From Deltaproteobacteria bacterium (GTDB lineage: Bacteria; Myxococcota_A; UBA9160; UBA6930), in NCBI GenBank assembly GCA_029261795.1, contig JAJDAP010000038.1:1-64000 (forward strand): 64,000 nt of DNA, in the 5' to 3' direction. The notes beneath the pieces were generated by a model, which was not told the DNA's origin, did not search any database, and saw nothing but the letters and a program-made list of their open reading frames with translations. Positions 45,865 through 56,013 of the stretch are shown one piece after another. Position 1 is the first letter of the stretch; each line of letters opens with the position of its first letter. Position numbers and translations under genes: made by a program.

Positions 45865-47163
45865 CTAGACGTCGAGCATCATGGATTGCGGATCCTCGAT
45901 GCTCTCCTTGACCTTCACCAGGAAGGTCACGGCGTCGCGCCCGTCTACGATTCGGTGGTCGTAGGAGAGCGCCAGGTACATCATCGGCAGGATCTTGACC
46001 TCTCCGTCCACGGCCATCGGACGATCCTGGATCTTGTGGAGACCCAGGATCCCGGATTGGGGTCGATTCAGGATCGGTGTCGAAAGCAGTGAGCCGAATA
46101 CCCCGCCGTTGCTGATGGTGAAGGTGCCACCGGTCATGTCGTCCTCGCGGAGCTTGCCGTCACGCGCGCGAGCCGCGAGTTCTGCCAATTCGGTCTCGAT
46201 CTGGGCGAACGACTTCGCTTCGCAGTGGGGGATGACCGGAACCATCAGGCCCGTCGGCGCGCTCACGGCCATCGCGAGATGGACATGGCGGTTGTAGACG
46301 ATCTCGTCTTCCTCGAAGCGCCCGTTCACGGCAGGAACCTCTGCCGCCGCAGCGACGACGGCCTTGGCAAAGAACGAGGTGAAGCCGAGGCGCACCCCGT
46401 GCTTCTTCTCGAACTTCTCCTTGTAACGTTTGCGCAGCGCCATCACCGCGCTCATGTCCACCTCGTTGAAGGTGGTGAGGATGGCCGCCGTGTTCTGCGC
46501 CTCCTTCAGTCGGCGCGCGATGGTCTTTCGGATGCGCGGCGTTCGAACGCGTTCTTCGCCGGAATCCTCGGCCAATACACCCGCCGCGGGCGACGCTGCC
46601 ATCGGAGCAGTGCCGACAGCGGGGGGATTCGCCAGGTGGCCCTGCACGTCGCCCTTGGTGACGCGGCCGCCCGGACCGCTGGCGCGCACGTCGCGAGCGC
46701 TGAGGCCGCTTTCTTCGAGGAGCTTGCGAGCCGCGGGCCCCTCGCCATCGGCGACCGCCCGGTGCTCGCCGAGGAATTCCCGAAGATCATCCCCGGTGAT
46801 CGAATCGTCCGGACCGCTGCGGCGAACCGTGGCCGGGTCGAGTGAGCGTCGGGCTCCGGGTTCGGGTACGGCTTCGAGCTGAGCTTGACTGGGCGCGATG
46901 TCAGTCGGAACGCTAGCCGCGGCGCCGGCCCCGGGCGTGAACTTCGCGAGTACCGTGCCCACCTCGACCGTGTCGCCTTCGGCGACGAGAAGCTCGGTCA
47001 TGACGCCGGCGCTGGGCGCGCCGATCTCGACCGTAGCCTTGTCCGTTTCCAACTCGACGAGCGGCTCGTCGACGGCCACGGGATCGCCAGGCTGCTTCAG
47101 CCAGGCGGCGACGATGGCCTCGCTCACCGATTCTCCCAAGCTCGGAACGACCACGTCCGTCAT
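45865..47163 (-). CDS. sucB: 2-oxoglutarate dehydrogenase E2 (dihydrolipoyl succinyltransferase)
   Basis: 432 aa. It carries one N-terminal lipoyl domain with K42 in ETDKAT, a flexible alanine-rich linker, an E3-binding domain near residues 140-180 ([11 protein letters not shown]) and a catalytic core ending with SYDHRIVDG (H403, D407). It overlaps the sucA stop by four bases (ATGA). One lipoyl domain is standard for OGDH E2. Confidence 0.96.
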   Translation of the reverse strand: MTDVVVPSLGESVSEAIVAAWLKQPGDPVAVDEPLVELETDKATVEIGAPSAGVMTELLVAEGDTVEVGTVLAKFTPGAGAAASVPTDIAPSQAQLEAVPEPGARRSLDPATVRRSGPDDSITGDDLREFLGEHRAVADGEGPAARKLLEESGLSARDVRASGPGGRVTKGDVQGHLANPPAVGTAPMAASPAAGVLAEDSGEERVRTPRIRKTIARRLKEAQNTAAILTTFNEVDMSAVMALRKRYKEKFEKKHGVRLGFTSFFAKAVVAAAAEVPAVNGRFEEDEIVYNRHVHLAMAVSAPTGLMVPVIPHCEAKSFAQIETELAELAARARDGKLREDDMTGGTFTISNGGVFGSLLSTPILNRPQSGILGLHKIQDRPMAVDGEVKILPMMYLALSYDHRIVDGRDAVTFLVKVKESIEDPQSMMLDV

Positions 47164-50039
47164 GAGTTCTTCTCCGCGCGACGCTCGGCGGCGTCACGTC
47201 GCGAAGCGATGCGGGTCAAGCCCTGGAGCCCCACGGTCAACGCTTTGTCCACGAGTGCGGCCTGCTGGGTGCGATGCACCTGGGCCGACCCGGTCGCAGG
47301 CGAAGCCGACGTCGGGCGTCCCGCATAACGAGGCACCGGGTGGGCGCAGCCGATCTGCTCGGCGACTTCGTGAACGAAGGGTCCCGCCGTCGCCCATGCT
47401 CCCATGTTGCGCGGCTCCTCCTGGCACCAGACCAGATGGCAGTGCCGATAGGGCTCCATCATTTCTGCCAGGGCATCCTCGGGGAACGGGTAGAGCTGCT
47501 CCAGCCGCAGGAAATGCACGTCGTTGGCTGCGCGCTCGGCGCGCTCGGCCACCAGGTCGTAGTAGACCTTGCCGCTGCAAAGAACGAGTTGACGCGCCTC
47601 ACTCGGCTCACTCGGAAGCACGTCGCAGTGGAGCACCCGATGGAATCCGCTGCCCGGCGCCATGTCCGAGAGTCGCGAGACGCAATGCTTGTGACGCAGC
47701 AGGGACTTCGGCGACATCACGATCAGTGGCTTGCGAAACGCGCGGTGCATCTGGCGTCGCAGGACGTGGAAGTAGTTGGCTGGCGTGGTGCAGTTGACCA
47801 CCTGGAGATTGTCCTCGGCGCAGAGTTCGAGGAAGCGTTCGAGTCGAGCGGAGGAGTGCTCGGGCCCCTGGCCTTCGTAGCCGTGGGGCAGCAGCATCAC
47901 GATCCCCGACATCCGTAGCCACTTCGATTCCGAAGCGGCGATGAATTGATCGATGATCACCTGCGCCGAGTTGGCGAAGTCGCCGAACTGGGCCTCCCAC
48001 AGCACGAGGGTGCGCGGATCTGCCAGCGAATAGCCGAACTCGAAGCCCAGCACCGCCGCCTCCGAGAGCGGACTATCGATCGCTTCGAGCCGTTCCTGAT
48101 GCTCGCGCACGTGGTTCATGGGCACGTAGTGCTGTTCGTCTCCCTGGTCGACGAGCACGGCGTGGCGGTGGGAGAACGTTCCGCGACAGCAATCCTGCCC
48201 CGATAGGCGGACCGGGCTCCCTTCGATCAGCAGGCTGCCGAAGGCCAGGGCTTCGGCGGTTCCCCAGTCGATCCCTTCGCCGCTCTCGAAGTTCTTCTTC
48301 TTCGCCTCGAGCTGCCGGGCGATCTTTCTGTGGAGCTGGAAATCGTCGGGTACCTGAGTGAGCGCGGCACCCACTTCGCGAAGCGTGCCGAGGTCCACGG
48401 CGGTCTTGCCGCGGCGGGCGTCGTAGCCTTGCATCTGCTTCAGGCCCGACCAGGAGCCTTCGAGCCACTCGGCGGCGTTGGGCGTCTGTTTCCCGGCGCG
48501 GTCGAACGCCGCGCTCAACACGGCATCGCACTCGCGAGCGATCTCCTCGACCTCGCGGGTTTCCAGCACGCCGGCTTCGATGAGCCGCCGTGCGTACACT
48601 TCGCGTGTCGAGGGTCGTTCGGCGATGCGCCGATACATCAATGGCTGGGTGAAGAAGGGCTCGTCGGCCTCGTTGTGGCCGTAGCGGCGATAGCAGAACA
48701 GATCGATGACCCCGTCGTTCTTGAACTTCTGGCGGAACTCGGCGGCAAAACCGGCCGTGATCACGACCATCTCCGGATCGTCCCCGTTCACGTGCACGAT
48801 GGGAGCCTGGAGCACCTTGGCCACGTCCGAGCAATACGGCCCCGAGCGCGCCTTGACCGGGTTCGTGGTGAAGCCGATCTGGTTGTTCACGATCACGTGG
48901 ATCGTGCCGCCAATGCGGTAGCCATCGAGATGCGACATATCGAGGGTCTCGGGCACCATCCCCTGGCCGGTGAACGCCGCGTCGCCGTGGATCAACAGCG
49001 GGAGCACGCGCCCCCGCTCGGCGTCGCCGCGCTGGGCCTGCTTGGCCCGCGCCTTGCCGAGGACCACGGGATCGACCGCCTCGAGGTGCGACGGGTTCGC
49101 GTTGAGCGAGAGGTGCAGGGGCCGGCCGGCAACCTCGCGGTCCGACGAGGTGCCGAGGTGATACTTCACATCGCCGCTTCCCAGATCTCCGGGTGTGGAC
49201 GGCAGACCCTGGAACTCGGCGAAGATCGCCTCGTACGGCTTCCCCATGACGTTGGCGAGGACGTTCAAGCGACCCCGGTGCGACATCCCGAGCACGACCT
49301 CTTCGACGCCGTAGTCGACCGCGTTGGTCAGGATCGCCTCGAGCGCGGGAATCATGGACTCGGCTCCGTCGAGACCAAAGCGCTTGGTGCCGACGAATTT
49401 CTTGTGCAGGAAGCGTTCGAAGGCCTCGGCCATCGTTAGTTTGACGAGGATGTCGCGCTTCACCTCGGGCTTGAGCAGGAAGCGGGCGTTGCCGGCTTCG
49501 AGCGTGTCGAGGATCCAAGCCTTCTGCTCCGGGTCCTGGATGTGCATGAATTCGACGCCGGCGTTGGCGCAGTAGATGCGCCGCAGCCGACGCACGATCT
49601 CGCGAGGTGTCGCGGTATCGAGCCCGAGTTCTCCGTTGACGAAGACCGGCCGATCGAGATCGGCTTCGCTGAAACCGTACGAAGCCGGGTCGAGGTCCGG
49701 ATGGCGGTCCACGGTTCGAAGCCCCAATGGGTCGAGGTTGGCTTCGAGGTGGCCCCGGGTCCGATAGGCGTTGATGAGCGCCACCGCGCGGATCGAGTCG
49801 TACGCCGCGTCTCGGGCATCGCCACTCGTCGGGGACTGTACCGTGGGGACGCTCGCCTGAGCCGGCGCGCCTGGCATTGCCCCGCCACGCAGGCCCTCGA
49901 GAAGCTGGCGGGCGCCCTGGTCGAGCGCCCCGAAGAATGCCTGCCACTCCGGCTCGACGCTGCCGGGCTCGCTCGAATAGCGTGCATAGAGCTCGGCGAG
50001 CCGTTCGGCATCGGCGTTGCGAATCAGCGGGCTGGCCAT
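47160..50039 (-). CDS. sucA: 2-oxoglutarate dehydrogenase E1
   Basis: 959 aa from ATG 50039 (GAAGGA six bases upstream). It has the N-terminal E2-binding segment ([14 protein letters not shown]), the ThDP-binding [13 protein letters not shown] and [10 protein letters not shown], and the C-terminal transketolase-like domain ([14 protein letters not shown]). A longer open frame upstream to 50507 is not coding-like and runs through the divergent promoter region. It decarboxylates 2-oxoglutarate in the TCA cycle and leads the operon. Confidence 0.96.
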   Translation of the reverse strand: MASPLIRNADAERLAELYARYSSEPGSVEPEWQAFFGALDQGARQLLEGLRGGAMPGAPAQASVPTVQSPTSGDARDAAYDSIRAVALINAYRTRGHLEANLDPLGLRTVDRHPDLDPASYGFSEADLDRPVFVNGELGLDTATPREIVRRLRRIYCANAGVEFMHIQDPEQKAWILDTLEAGNARFLLKPEVKRDILVKLTMAEAFERFLHKKFVGTKRFGLDGAESMIPALEAILTNAVDYGVEEVVLGMSHRGRLNVLANVMGKPYEAIFAEFQGLPSTPGDLGSGDVKYHLGTSSDREVAGRPLHLSLNANPSHLEAVDPVVLGKARAKQAQRGDAERGRVLPLLIHGDAAFTGQGMVPETLDMSHLDGYRIGGTIHVIVNNQIGFTTNPVKARSGPYCSDVAKVLQAPIVHVNGDDPEMVVITAGFAAEFRQKFKNDGVIDLFCYRRYGHNEADEPFFTQPLMYRRIAERPSTREVYARRLIEAGVLETREVEEIARECDAVLSAAFDRAGKQTPNAAEWLEGSWSGLKQMQGYDARRGKTAVDLGTLREVGAALTQVPDDFQLHRKIARQLEAKKKNFESGEGIDWGTAEALAFGSLLIEGSPVRLSGQDCCRGTFSHRHAVLVDQGDEQHYVPMNHVREHQERLEAIDSPLSEAAVLGFEFGYSLADPRTLVLWEAQFGDFANSAQVIIDQFIAASESKWLRMSGIVMLLPHGYEGQGPEHSSARLERFLELCAEDNLQVVNCTTPANYFHVLRRQMHRAFRKPLIVMSPKSLLRHKHCVSRLSDMAPGSGFHRVLHCDVLPSEPSEARQLVLCSGKVYYDLVAERAERAANDVHFLRLEQLYPFPEDALAEMMEPYRHCHLVWCQEEPRNMGAWATAGPFVHEVAEQIGCAHPVPRYAGRPTSASPATGSAQVHRTQQAALVDKALTVGLQGLTRIASRRDAAERRAEKNS

Positions 50040-50212
50040 GAGCGGTCCTTCCAGATCACGGGGGGGGGCCGATGTTACCGCGCCACGACCGCGCGGTGTG
50101 GAATCAGCGATCGCCGGTGGGTGGCGCATCGAATCTGCATGGAGTCGGAGCCCCGATCCGTTTCGTTGCGTAAGCTTGCGCGAGTCCCCTTCTCGAGAAG
50201 CTGGAGTCGCCT

Positions 50213-51475
50213 GTGGTCCGCCTGGCCGACGTTCCCGCGGTCGATCGCCCGTCTTCCAACAACCCCTACGAGAATCCCGAGCTCTTCCGCTTCGTGGGCG
50301 GCATGGAGGGTGTGCCGGAGTGGGTGGATCCGACGGAGACGCCGGCAGAACGCGCTGGCCGCCACGGTTGGCGTGGCCGGGGACACGAACTTCTCGAGAT
50401 GGCGGGCCAGTTGGTGCCCGGCCTGGCGCTCGCGATCGTCCTCGCGCTCGTCGGGCGCGAGTTGTCGATCTGGCTCGGAACGAGCCTCTTCGAGTTCGCC
50501 GCCTCACCGATCTCGCCGATCCTGTTGGCGATCTTCATCGGGCTCTTGATCCGGAACACGATCGGTCTTCCCGCGGTCTACGAACTCGGTCTCCAGCTCT
50601 GCTTGAAGCGGATCCTCCGCTTCGGTGTCGCCCTGCTCGGCATTCGTTTGAGTCTCGCCTCCGTCGGCGCGATCGGTCTGTCGGCGGTTCCCGTCATCAT
50701 CTTGTGCATCGCAACGGCGCTGTTGTTGGTGGACTGGGCCGCGCGAGCCTTTGGCCTGCCGCGCCGTCTCGGCGTGCTGATCGCCGTGGGCACCGCGATC
50801 TGCGGGAATACGGCCATCGTCGCCATGGGCCCGGTGATCGGCGCCGACGAGGACGAGATGAGTTATGCCGTGGGAACCATCACCGTCTTCGGGCTCCTCG
50901 GACTGGTCGCCTATCCATTCCTGGCGCACGGCCTGTTTGGCGGTGACCCCACCAGCGCGGGTCTCTTCCTCGGGACCGCCATCCACGACACCGCCCAGGT
51001 GGCCGGCGCCGGTCTGCTCTACGCCGAACAGTATTCAGCGCCGGACGTGCTGGACACGGCGACGGTGACGAAGCTCGTGCGCAATCTGTTCATGGTCGGC
51101 GTGATTCCCCTCGTCGCGATCCTCCACCATCGCGAAGCGGCTTCCTCCTCCTCCGCCAAACGCCCGAGCTTCCGGGAACTCGTTCCGCTGTTCGTGTTCG
51201 GATTCATCGCGATGGCCGCCCTGCGCACGGTGGGCGACCTCGGCGATGCGCCCTTCAGCGGCCGGCTCGAGGCTGCGACCTGGGCAACCATGATCCAGTG
51301 GACGGGCAACCTCTCGGGCTGGTGCCTGACCGTGGCCATGGCCTCCGTCGGGCTGGGCACGAATTTGAAGCGGTTGCGCCGCCTGGGCCTGCGGCCTCTC
51401 GGAGTCGGCCTGGTTGCCGCGCTCGCAGTCGGAGCCGTCAGTGGCGTGTGGCTCGGCTTCGTGGCGTCCTCCTGA
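50213..51475 (+). CDS. YeiH-family putative sulfate exporter
   Basis: 420 aa, about ten membrane segments. Family motifs are AIFIGLLIRNT, GVALLGIRLS, GTAICGNTAIVA and GTAIHDTAQVAGAG. The family is called putative sulfate exporter, and direct transport data are thin. GTG 50213 has GGAG six bases upstream. It carries a 60-residue soluble N-terminal extension before the first helix. Divergent from sucA with a 173-base promoter region. Confidence 0.85.
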   Translation: MVRLADVPAVDRPSSNNPYENPELFRFVGGMEGVPEWVDPTETPAERAGRHGWRGRGHELLEMAGQLVPGLALAIVLALVGRELSIWLGTSLFEFAASPISPILLAIFIGLLIRNTIGLPAVYELGLQLCLKRILRFGVALLGIRLSLASVGAIGLSAVPVIILCIATALLLVDWAARAFGLPRRLGVLIAVGTAICGNTAIVAMGPVIGADEDEMSYAVGTITVFGLLGLVAYPFLAHGLFGGDPTSAGLFLGTAIHDTAQVAGAGLLYAEQYSAPDVLDTATVTKLVRNLFMVGVIPLVAILHHREAASSSSAKRPSFRELVPLFVFGFIAMAALRTVGDLGDAPFSGRLEAATWATMIQWTGNLSGWCLTVAMASVGLGTNLKRLRRLGLRPLGVGLVAALAVGAVSGVWLGFVASS

Positions 51476-51559
51476 TTTCCCTCGCCCTGACGCACCGGGC
51501 TTCGCGTTCCGCAGATTCCTGCGGAAACGGGGCGCGAAGTTCGTATCCTGTCTGGCCTC

Positions 51560-51898
51560 ATGAGTGAAGCCAGCGAGTATCCCGAGAAGACGTGCACGAT
51601 CGACCGCCTGGTCCGACACAAACGGCTCGTCTCAGCTGCCCGCGACGGCAAGAAGACCGAGCAGCGCCGCGACGGCATCTACGGCTATCCCGGCGAGACG
51701 TTCGAACTCGAAGGCCAACGCTTCGAGATCGTCGGGCTCAGTCACGACCGTCTCGGTGACATGTCCGAGCGCGACGCGCAGTCCGAGGGTCATGCGACGC
51801 TCGACGATTACCGCGACCTCATCCTGCGCATGCACCGCGGGATGGAATGGGACGTCGAGCACCGCGTCTGGGTTCATCGGTTTCGCCGGATGGACTGA
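51560..51898 (+). CDS. ASCH-domain-like small protein
   Basis: 112 aa, no signal peptide. The sequence KKTEQRRDGIYGYPGETFELEGQRFEIVG fits the ASCH fold, a PUA-like RNA-binding beta barrel (shown here only in part: KKTEQRRDG and FEIVGLSHDRLGD). It probably binds RNA or nucleotides. It is 84 bases after the exporter gene and 24 before the SDR gene on the same strand. Confidence 0.65.
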   Translation: MSEASEYPEKTCTIDRLVRHKRLVSAARDGKKTEQRRDGIYGYPGETFELEGQRFEIVGLSHDRLGDMSERDAQSEGHATLDDYRDLILRMHRGMEWDVEHRVWVHRFRRMD

Positions 51899-51922
51899 TT
51901 CGCGGGCTGAGGGAGAAGGTCC

Positions 51923-52813
51923 ATGGATCCTGGCGACGCCGCAACGATGGCCGGCTACTCCGTCCTGATCACGGGCGCTTCTCGGGGAATCGGCCGGGCG
52001 ACCGCGCTCTACCTGGCCCGGATGGGTCTGAGTGTCTTCGCCGGCGTTCGGAGGCCCGAGGACGGAGCCCGTGTCGAAGCCGAGAGCGATGGGCAAGTTC
52101 GCCATGTGCTGCTCGACGTCAGCGACGACGCGTCGATCGCACGGGCGCTGGAAGAGGTCGAAGCAGCAGTCGGCGCCGCCGGCCTTTCCGGCCTGGTAAA
52201 CAATGCCGCCGGTGGCTTCGGTGGACCGCTCGAGCACGTGACGCGCGCCGAGTTGGAGCAGATCTTTGCCGTGAACTTTCACGGCGTCGTTCTCACGACT
52301 CGAGCGTTTCTTCCGCTGCTGAGACGCGCAAAAGGGCGGATCGTCAACGTGGGTGGCGGGGGCGCGGGATGTCTCGCAATCCCGCTCATGGGCGTTGGCT
52401 GCGCCTCGAAGTTTGCGATCGAAGGCATGACCGATGCTCTCCGCATGGAGCTACGCCGGACGGGCGTCCGTGTCTCGCTGGTCGAACCCGGGATGACCTA
52501 CGCCGACGCCGACAAGCCGATCTTTCGTGCCGCCATGAACGCCGACTTCGATCGTGCGCTTGCTCGCATCCCTGACTCCCAGAAGAACCACTACGGTCCG
52601 GCGCTCGATCGCCTACGGAGTTTCAATGGCTCGTTCCTGGATCGTGCAGCGCCGCCGGAGGTCGTGGCCCGGCGGATCCACCACGCGCTCACCGCGCGTC
52701 GACCGCACTCCCGCTATTGGTGCGGCGGCGAGACGTTGTTAGGTGCAGGGCTCGCTCGGCTCGCGCCGGCAAGGGTTCGCGACGCGATCTGGGGCCGGAT
52801 CACGGGCCTTTGA
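51923..52813 (+). CDS. SDR-fold protein with degenerate catalytic site
   Basis: 296 aa classical short-chain dehydrogenase/reductase fold: cofactor motif TGASRGIG (residues 17-24), NNAAG (93-97) and VEPGM near 191. The active site is altered. The Ser motif normally at about 144-146 reads GGGG (VNVGGGGAG), and the YxxxK motif reads GCASK, so Tyr159 is Gly while Lys163 is kept. A redox reaction by the classical mechanism is therefore unlikely. It may bind a nucleotide as a regulator or be a decaying gene. Confidence 0.85.
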   Translation: MDPGDAATMAGYSVLITGASRGIGRATALYLARMGLSVFAGVRRPEDGARVEAESDGQVRHVLLDVSDDASIARALEEVEAAVGAAGLSGLVNNAAGGFGGPLEHVTRAELEQIFAVNFHGVVLTTRAFLPLLRRAKGRIVNVGGGGAGCLAIPLMGVGCASKFAIEGMTDALRMELRRTGVRVSLVEPGMTYADADKPIFRAAMNADFDRALARIPDSQKNHYGPALDRLRSFNGSFLDRAAPPEVVARRIHHALTARRPHSRYWCGGETLLGAGLARLAPARVRDAIWGRITGL

Positions 52814-52841
52814 CCGGTCGCGGAACGCAAGCTGGCCCGGG

Positions 52842-54119
52842 CTACCAGGGATGGACGCGGACGGGCAACTCGGCGTAGCCCTTCACGAAGCTCGAGCGCA
52901 CCCGAACCGGCTCGCCGACGACTTCGACCATGCGGAAGCGCTTCATCGTCTCTTCCCAGGCGACCCGGAGTTGCATCTCGGCGAGGCGGCTGCCCATGCA
53001 GAAGTGCGGGCCCCAACCGAAGGAGAGGTGCTGACGGGCGTTCTCCCGATCGATCAGGAACTCGTTGGCCCGTTCGATGACGCTCTCGTCGCGATTTCCC
53101 GAGACGTACCACATCAGGACCTTCTCGCCCTTCTTGATCGATTTGCCTCCGAGCTCCGTGTCCTGGGTCGCCGTCCTTCGCATGTAGGCGAGTGGCGTCT
53201 GCCAACGGATGATCTCGCTGACCATGTTCGGGATGAGGTCCGGGTTGTCGCGCAGCTTCTGGTATTCGGCGGGATTCTCGTTCAGCGCCACGACGCCACC
53301 GGAAAGGGAGTTGCGGGTGGTGTCGTTGCCGCCAACGATCAGCAGGATCAGGGTCCCCAGATACTCCATCGGCGTCAGGTCCTGGGTGGCGGCGCCGTTG
53401 GCAAGGGATGTCACCAGGTCGAGCCGCTTGCCATCGGGACTGTTCTCGCGCTCCTTCCAGAGTCCGGTGAAGACTTCGAGGCACTCCAGGAGCACCGCCT
53501 CGCGGTCGTCCTCGGTCATGTTCAAGGCTTCCAGTTGCTCGGGGCCGGCGGTGGCCAGGTCCGACCAGAAGGTGAGCTTGCGCCGCTGCTCGTACGGGAA
53601 ATCGAAGAGGGTGGCGAGCATGCCCGTGGTGAGTTCGATGGACACCTTGTCGACCCAATCGAAGGTTTCGCCGATGGGGAGGCCATTGAGGATTTCGTTG
53701 ACCCGTTCGCGGATCAAGGGTTCGAAACGCTTCAGGTTCCGCGGCCCCACCGCGGGCTGGACCACCTTCCGATGGGCCTGGTGCCGCTCGCCGTCCATGG
53801 TGATGAAACCGGCTTCCAACGGGAACTCCGGATCCGGGTCGCTGACCACGATGCTCCCGGCGGACGAGAAGATCTCGTCGTGCTTCTCGACGTGCACGAT
53901 GTCGTCGAAACGGGTGACGGACCAGAACGGCCCCTCGAGGCTCTCGGCGCAGTAGTGAACGGGGTCTTCCTTGCGGAGACGTTCGAAGTAACCCCACAAG
54001 GTGTCGGTCTCGAAGAGCTCGGAGTCCGAGACATCGATCCGCTCGAGGGGAATGGCGTACGGGTCAGCACCGGCCTGGCCCAGCGACGGGATCGGGGTCG
54101 ATTTGATGGCTTCGCTCAT
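52842..54119 (-). CDS. Cytochrome P450 (CYP125/124-like)
   Basis: 425 aa. I-helix GGNDTT (from residue 263), ExxR (E302-R305) and haem loop FGWGPHFCMG with Cys374 are intact. The sequence style (FITMDGERHQAHRKVV, LSFGWGPHFC) resembles P450s that hydroxylate steroid or terpenoid side chains in actinobacteria and relatives. It lies 52 bases downstream of a TetR gene on the same strand and is probably controlled by it. Confidence 0.92.
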   Translation of the reverse strand: MSEAIKSTPIPSLGQAGADPYAIPLERIDVSDSELFETDTLWGYFERLRKEDPVHYCAESLEGPFWSVTRFDDIVHVEKHDEIFSSAGSIVVSDPDPEFPLEAGFITMDGERHQAHRKVVQPAVGPRNLKRFEPLIRERVNEILNGLPIGETFDWVDKVSIELTTGMLATLFDFPYEQRRKLTFWSDLATAGPEQLEALNMTEDDREAVLLECLEVFTGLWKERENSPDGKRLDLVTSLANGAATQDLTPMEYLGTLILLIVGGNDTTRNSLSGGVVALNENPAEYQKLRDNPDLIPNMVSEIIRWQTPLAYMRRTATQDTELGGKSIKKGEKVLMWYVSGNRDESVIERANEFLIDRENARQHLSFGWGPHFCMGSRLAEMQLRVAWEETMKRFRMVEVVGEPVRVRSSFVKGYAELPVRVHPW

Positions 54120-54171
54120 GCAGGTCTCCTGGGTCCACGAAGTTTCGCGGACGGTTCTGGGGGGCTGGTGT

Positions 54172-54819
54172 TCAGGCTGCCCCGAGATAGGCGAGGTAGT
54201 TGCGGGCGAGTTCGGCGGCGAAATGTTCGCTCGAAAGCGAAAGATCGGACGAACGGACCTCGTCGCATAACACCGCGTTGTCGAGCGCTGACAACACGAT
54301 CACGAAGCCGAAGCGGATTCCGAGTTCCGGCTGCGGATGGCGGATCTCGTCGCGGCGTTCGAGCAGGAGTACGGCGAGGCGGGAAGAGACCTCGTCCGAG
54401 AGCCGCTCGCTGCGAAGCTTGAACTCAGAGTCGACGGATCCCCGAGCGCCGAAGGTTCGCAGCAGCCCGCTCCGCTCCCGGTAGATCTCGACGAGAAAAC
54501 GCACGACCTCGGAGAGCAGCTCCGGGATCTGCGCGCCCCTCCAGCGCTCGGGATCGAGGGCAGTGTTCGCCGTGGCAATGGCCTGCTCGTAGTAGCGGTC
54601 GTACAGGGCGTTGAGGAGCGCATCCTTGTCTTCGAAACGGGTGTAGAAGGCACCCACCGAAGATTCCGCTCGCCTGACGATCTCCGAGATCGGCGTTTCG
54701 TCGAAGCTCTTCTCGAGGGTGAGCGCCTCGGCCGCATCGAGGATGCGCTCGAGCGTGGCCTGACTCCGCGCCTGGCGGGGCGGGCGGACCCAACGGAGAT
54801 CGTCAGTGAGTTCAGACAT
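54172..54819 (-). CDS. TetR family transcriptional regulator
   Basis: 215 aa from ATG 54819 (GTG 54825 is also in frame). The N-terminal helix-turn-helix is clear (RILDAAEALTLEKSFDETPIS, SVGAFYTRFEDKDALL) and the C-terminal ligand domain is variable. It heads a two-gene unit with a P450, and a 22-base palindrome lies at its own promoter, consistent with autoregulated repression of tetR-cyp that is relieved by a P450 substrate. The ligand is unknown. Confidence 0.87.
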   Translation of the reverse strand: MSELTDDLRWVRPPRQARSQATLERILDAAEALTLEKSFDETPISEIVRRAESSVGAFYTRFEDKDALLNALYDRYYEQAIATANTALDPERWRGAQIPELLSEVVRFLVEIYRERSGLLRTFGARGSVDSEFKLRSERLSDEVSSRLAVLLLERRDEIRHPQPELGIRFGFVIVLSALDNAVLCDEVRSSDLSLSSEHFAAELARNYLAYLGAA

Positions 54820-54832
54820 GGCCACCCGGTTA

Positions 54833-54854
54833 CAGAATCAGAATTCTTATTCTG
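54833..54854. promoter_or_regulatory. Palindromic TetR operator candidate
   Basis: CAGAATCAGAATTCTTATTCTG is an interrupted palindrome centred on GAATTC; only the symmetric positions 7 and 16 break the symmetry. It lies 14 bases upstream of the tetR start, inside an AT-rich stretch unusual for this window that probably holds the promoter. TetR proteins typically bind 15-25 base palindromes near their own gene. Confidence 0.6.
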
Positions 54855-54915
54855 AATATAGCCCGAGACGAAATAGAAGTTCAACACCAAAAAGACGTTC
54901 CATTTCGAGTTGGCG

Positions 54916-55914
54916 CTAGGCCTCGCCGCGAGCCGCAGAACCCGTTCGGAACCGCGAGGGCGGCTCGCCAACCGAGCGCTTGAAGGCTGCCGAGAACGAG
55001 AAGGCGCTGGCGTAGCCCACCTGGTCGGCGATGACCTCGATCGAATGTGGGCTCTCGGACAGCAGGCGACGTGCTTCCTCCATGCGCAGGCCCTCCACGA
55101 CTTTGCCCGGAGACGTACCGTGGCGGCGCCTCACCATGCGGTACAAGCTGGCGCGGGAGACACCGAGCGCGGAGGCCAGGTCTGCGCTGTCCCAGGGGCC
55201 CCTCGGCCGTTCGCGTACCCGAACCCAGAGGCTCGCCAGGGCGACCCCCTCGTCGCCGGCTTCCGCGGGCTCCGAACCGCCGCGTCCGGCGAGCATCCCT
55301 TCGAGCTGGCTCCTCAGGATCGTCGCGTGCAGCTGGAACGCGTCGGGGTGCGGCGTCTCCTGTCCCTCCTCTTCGCCGGCCAGGGCGAAGCGGTCCGCGT
55401 AGCGCGAGGCCAGGTACTCGAGCGGGTTCTCGCCGCCCGGCTGGGATGTCTGCGTATGGGCGTCGACGGCCCCACCGAGGGGGTGTTCCGCCAGCATCCC
55501 CTCGATGGGCGCGATGATGCGCTTCAGCCAGTGGCCTGGGAGCGCGTGGCAGCCCCGCGCATGGAGATGTTGCCAGCGCGCTTCGTCGGCGAGCCGGATC
55601 GCCAAGAACTTCCAGTGGGCGGCGCGGGTCGCGTGGCGCCTCGGGATGCCGGCCGGTGTCAGCACCAGATTGCCGGGGGCAAGCGTTCGACGCTCTCCCG
55701 CAGCTTCGAAGAACCCGGTCCCCTCGATCGTTCCAAGCAGCAGATGCGTCGCGGCGGGGCCTGACCAATCGTAGCCCTTCCGCACCTCGCTGATCCCGAC
55801 GACGCGGATGCCCCCGCCACGAAGCGGGCGGGCGCGAGGGTCCGCCAGCGGCAGGAGCCAATCCCGGCTGCCGGATGGGACGCGGACTCCGCGAGTCGCG
55901 TGGGGCTCTGTCAT
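54916..55914 (-). CDS. AraC family transcriptional regulator
   Basis: 332 aa from ATG 55914. It has an N-terminal cupin-like sensing part (AGERRTLAPGNLVLTPAG) and two C-terminal helix-turn-helix motifs (DLASALGVSRASLYRMVRRR, IADQVGYASAFSFSAAFKR). It is divergent from the selenoprotein operon with 99 bases between, so it is the likely regulator of that operon. The first helix-turn-helix is followed by GTSPGKVV, a usual AraC feature. The inducer is unknown. Confidence 0.88.
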   Translation of the reverse strand: MTEPHATRGVRVPSGSRDWLLPLADPRARPLRGGGIRVVGISEVRKGYDWSGPAATHLLLGTIEGTGFFEAAGERRTLAPGNLVLTPAGIPRRHATRAAHWKFLAIRLADEARWQHLHARGCHALPGHWLKRIIAPIEGMLAEHPLGGAVDAHTQTSQPGGENPLEYLASRYADRFALAGEEEGQETPHPDAFQLHATILRSQLEGMLAGRGGSEPAEAGDEGVALASLWVRVRERPRGPWDSADLASALGVSRASLYRMVRRRHGTSPGKVVEGLRMEEARRLLSESPHSIEVIADQVGYASAFSFSAAFKRSVGEPPSRFRTGSAARGEA

Positions 55915-55928
55915 CGCGCGAGCATGAC

Positions 55929-55938
55929 ACGAATTCGT
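55929..55938. promoter_or_regulatory. Palindrome in the AraC/selenoprotein divergent region
   Basis: ACGAATTCGT is a perfect 10-base palindrome, and a second hairpin GCCCGA-TTCCA-TCGGGC lies at 55955-55971. Both are between the divergent starts at 55914 and 56014. Either could be an operator. No direct-repeat AraC site was resolved. Confidence 0.3.
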
Positions 55939-56013
55939 ATGGATTTGAAACCTTGCCCGATTCCATCGGGCGGGCTGCCGGGAGATCCTCGGGGCCATCG
56001 GAGGGGGTCGTCC

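Noticed and set aside
47160..50507. Longer sucA open frame starting at 50507
   Set aside because: The first 156 residues are Arg-rich and non-homologous and span the divergent promoter; ATG 50039 has a good ribosome site and the right N-terminus.
55955..55971. Hairpin as terminator for the AraC gene
   Set aside because: It lies upstream of both divergent starts and lacks a T-tract; an operator role is more plausible.
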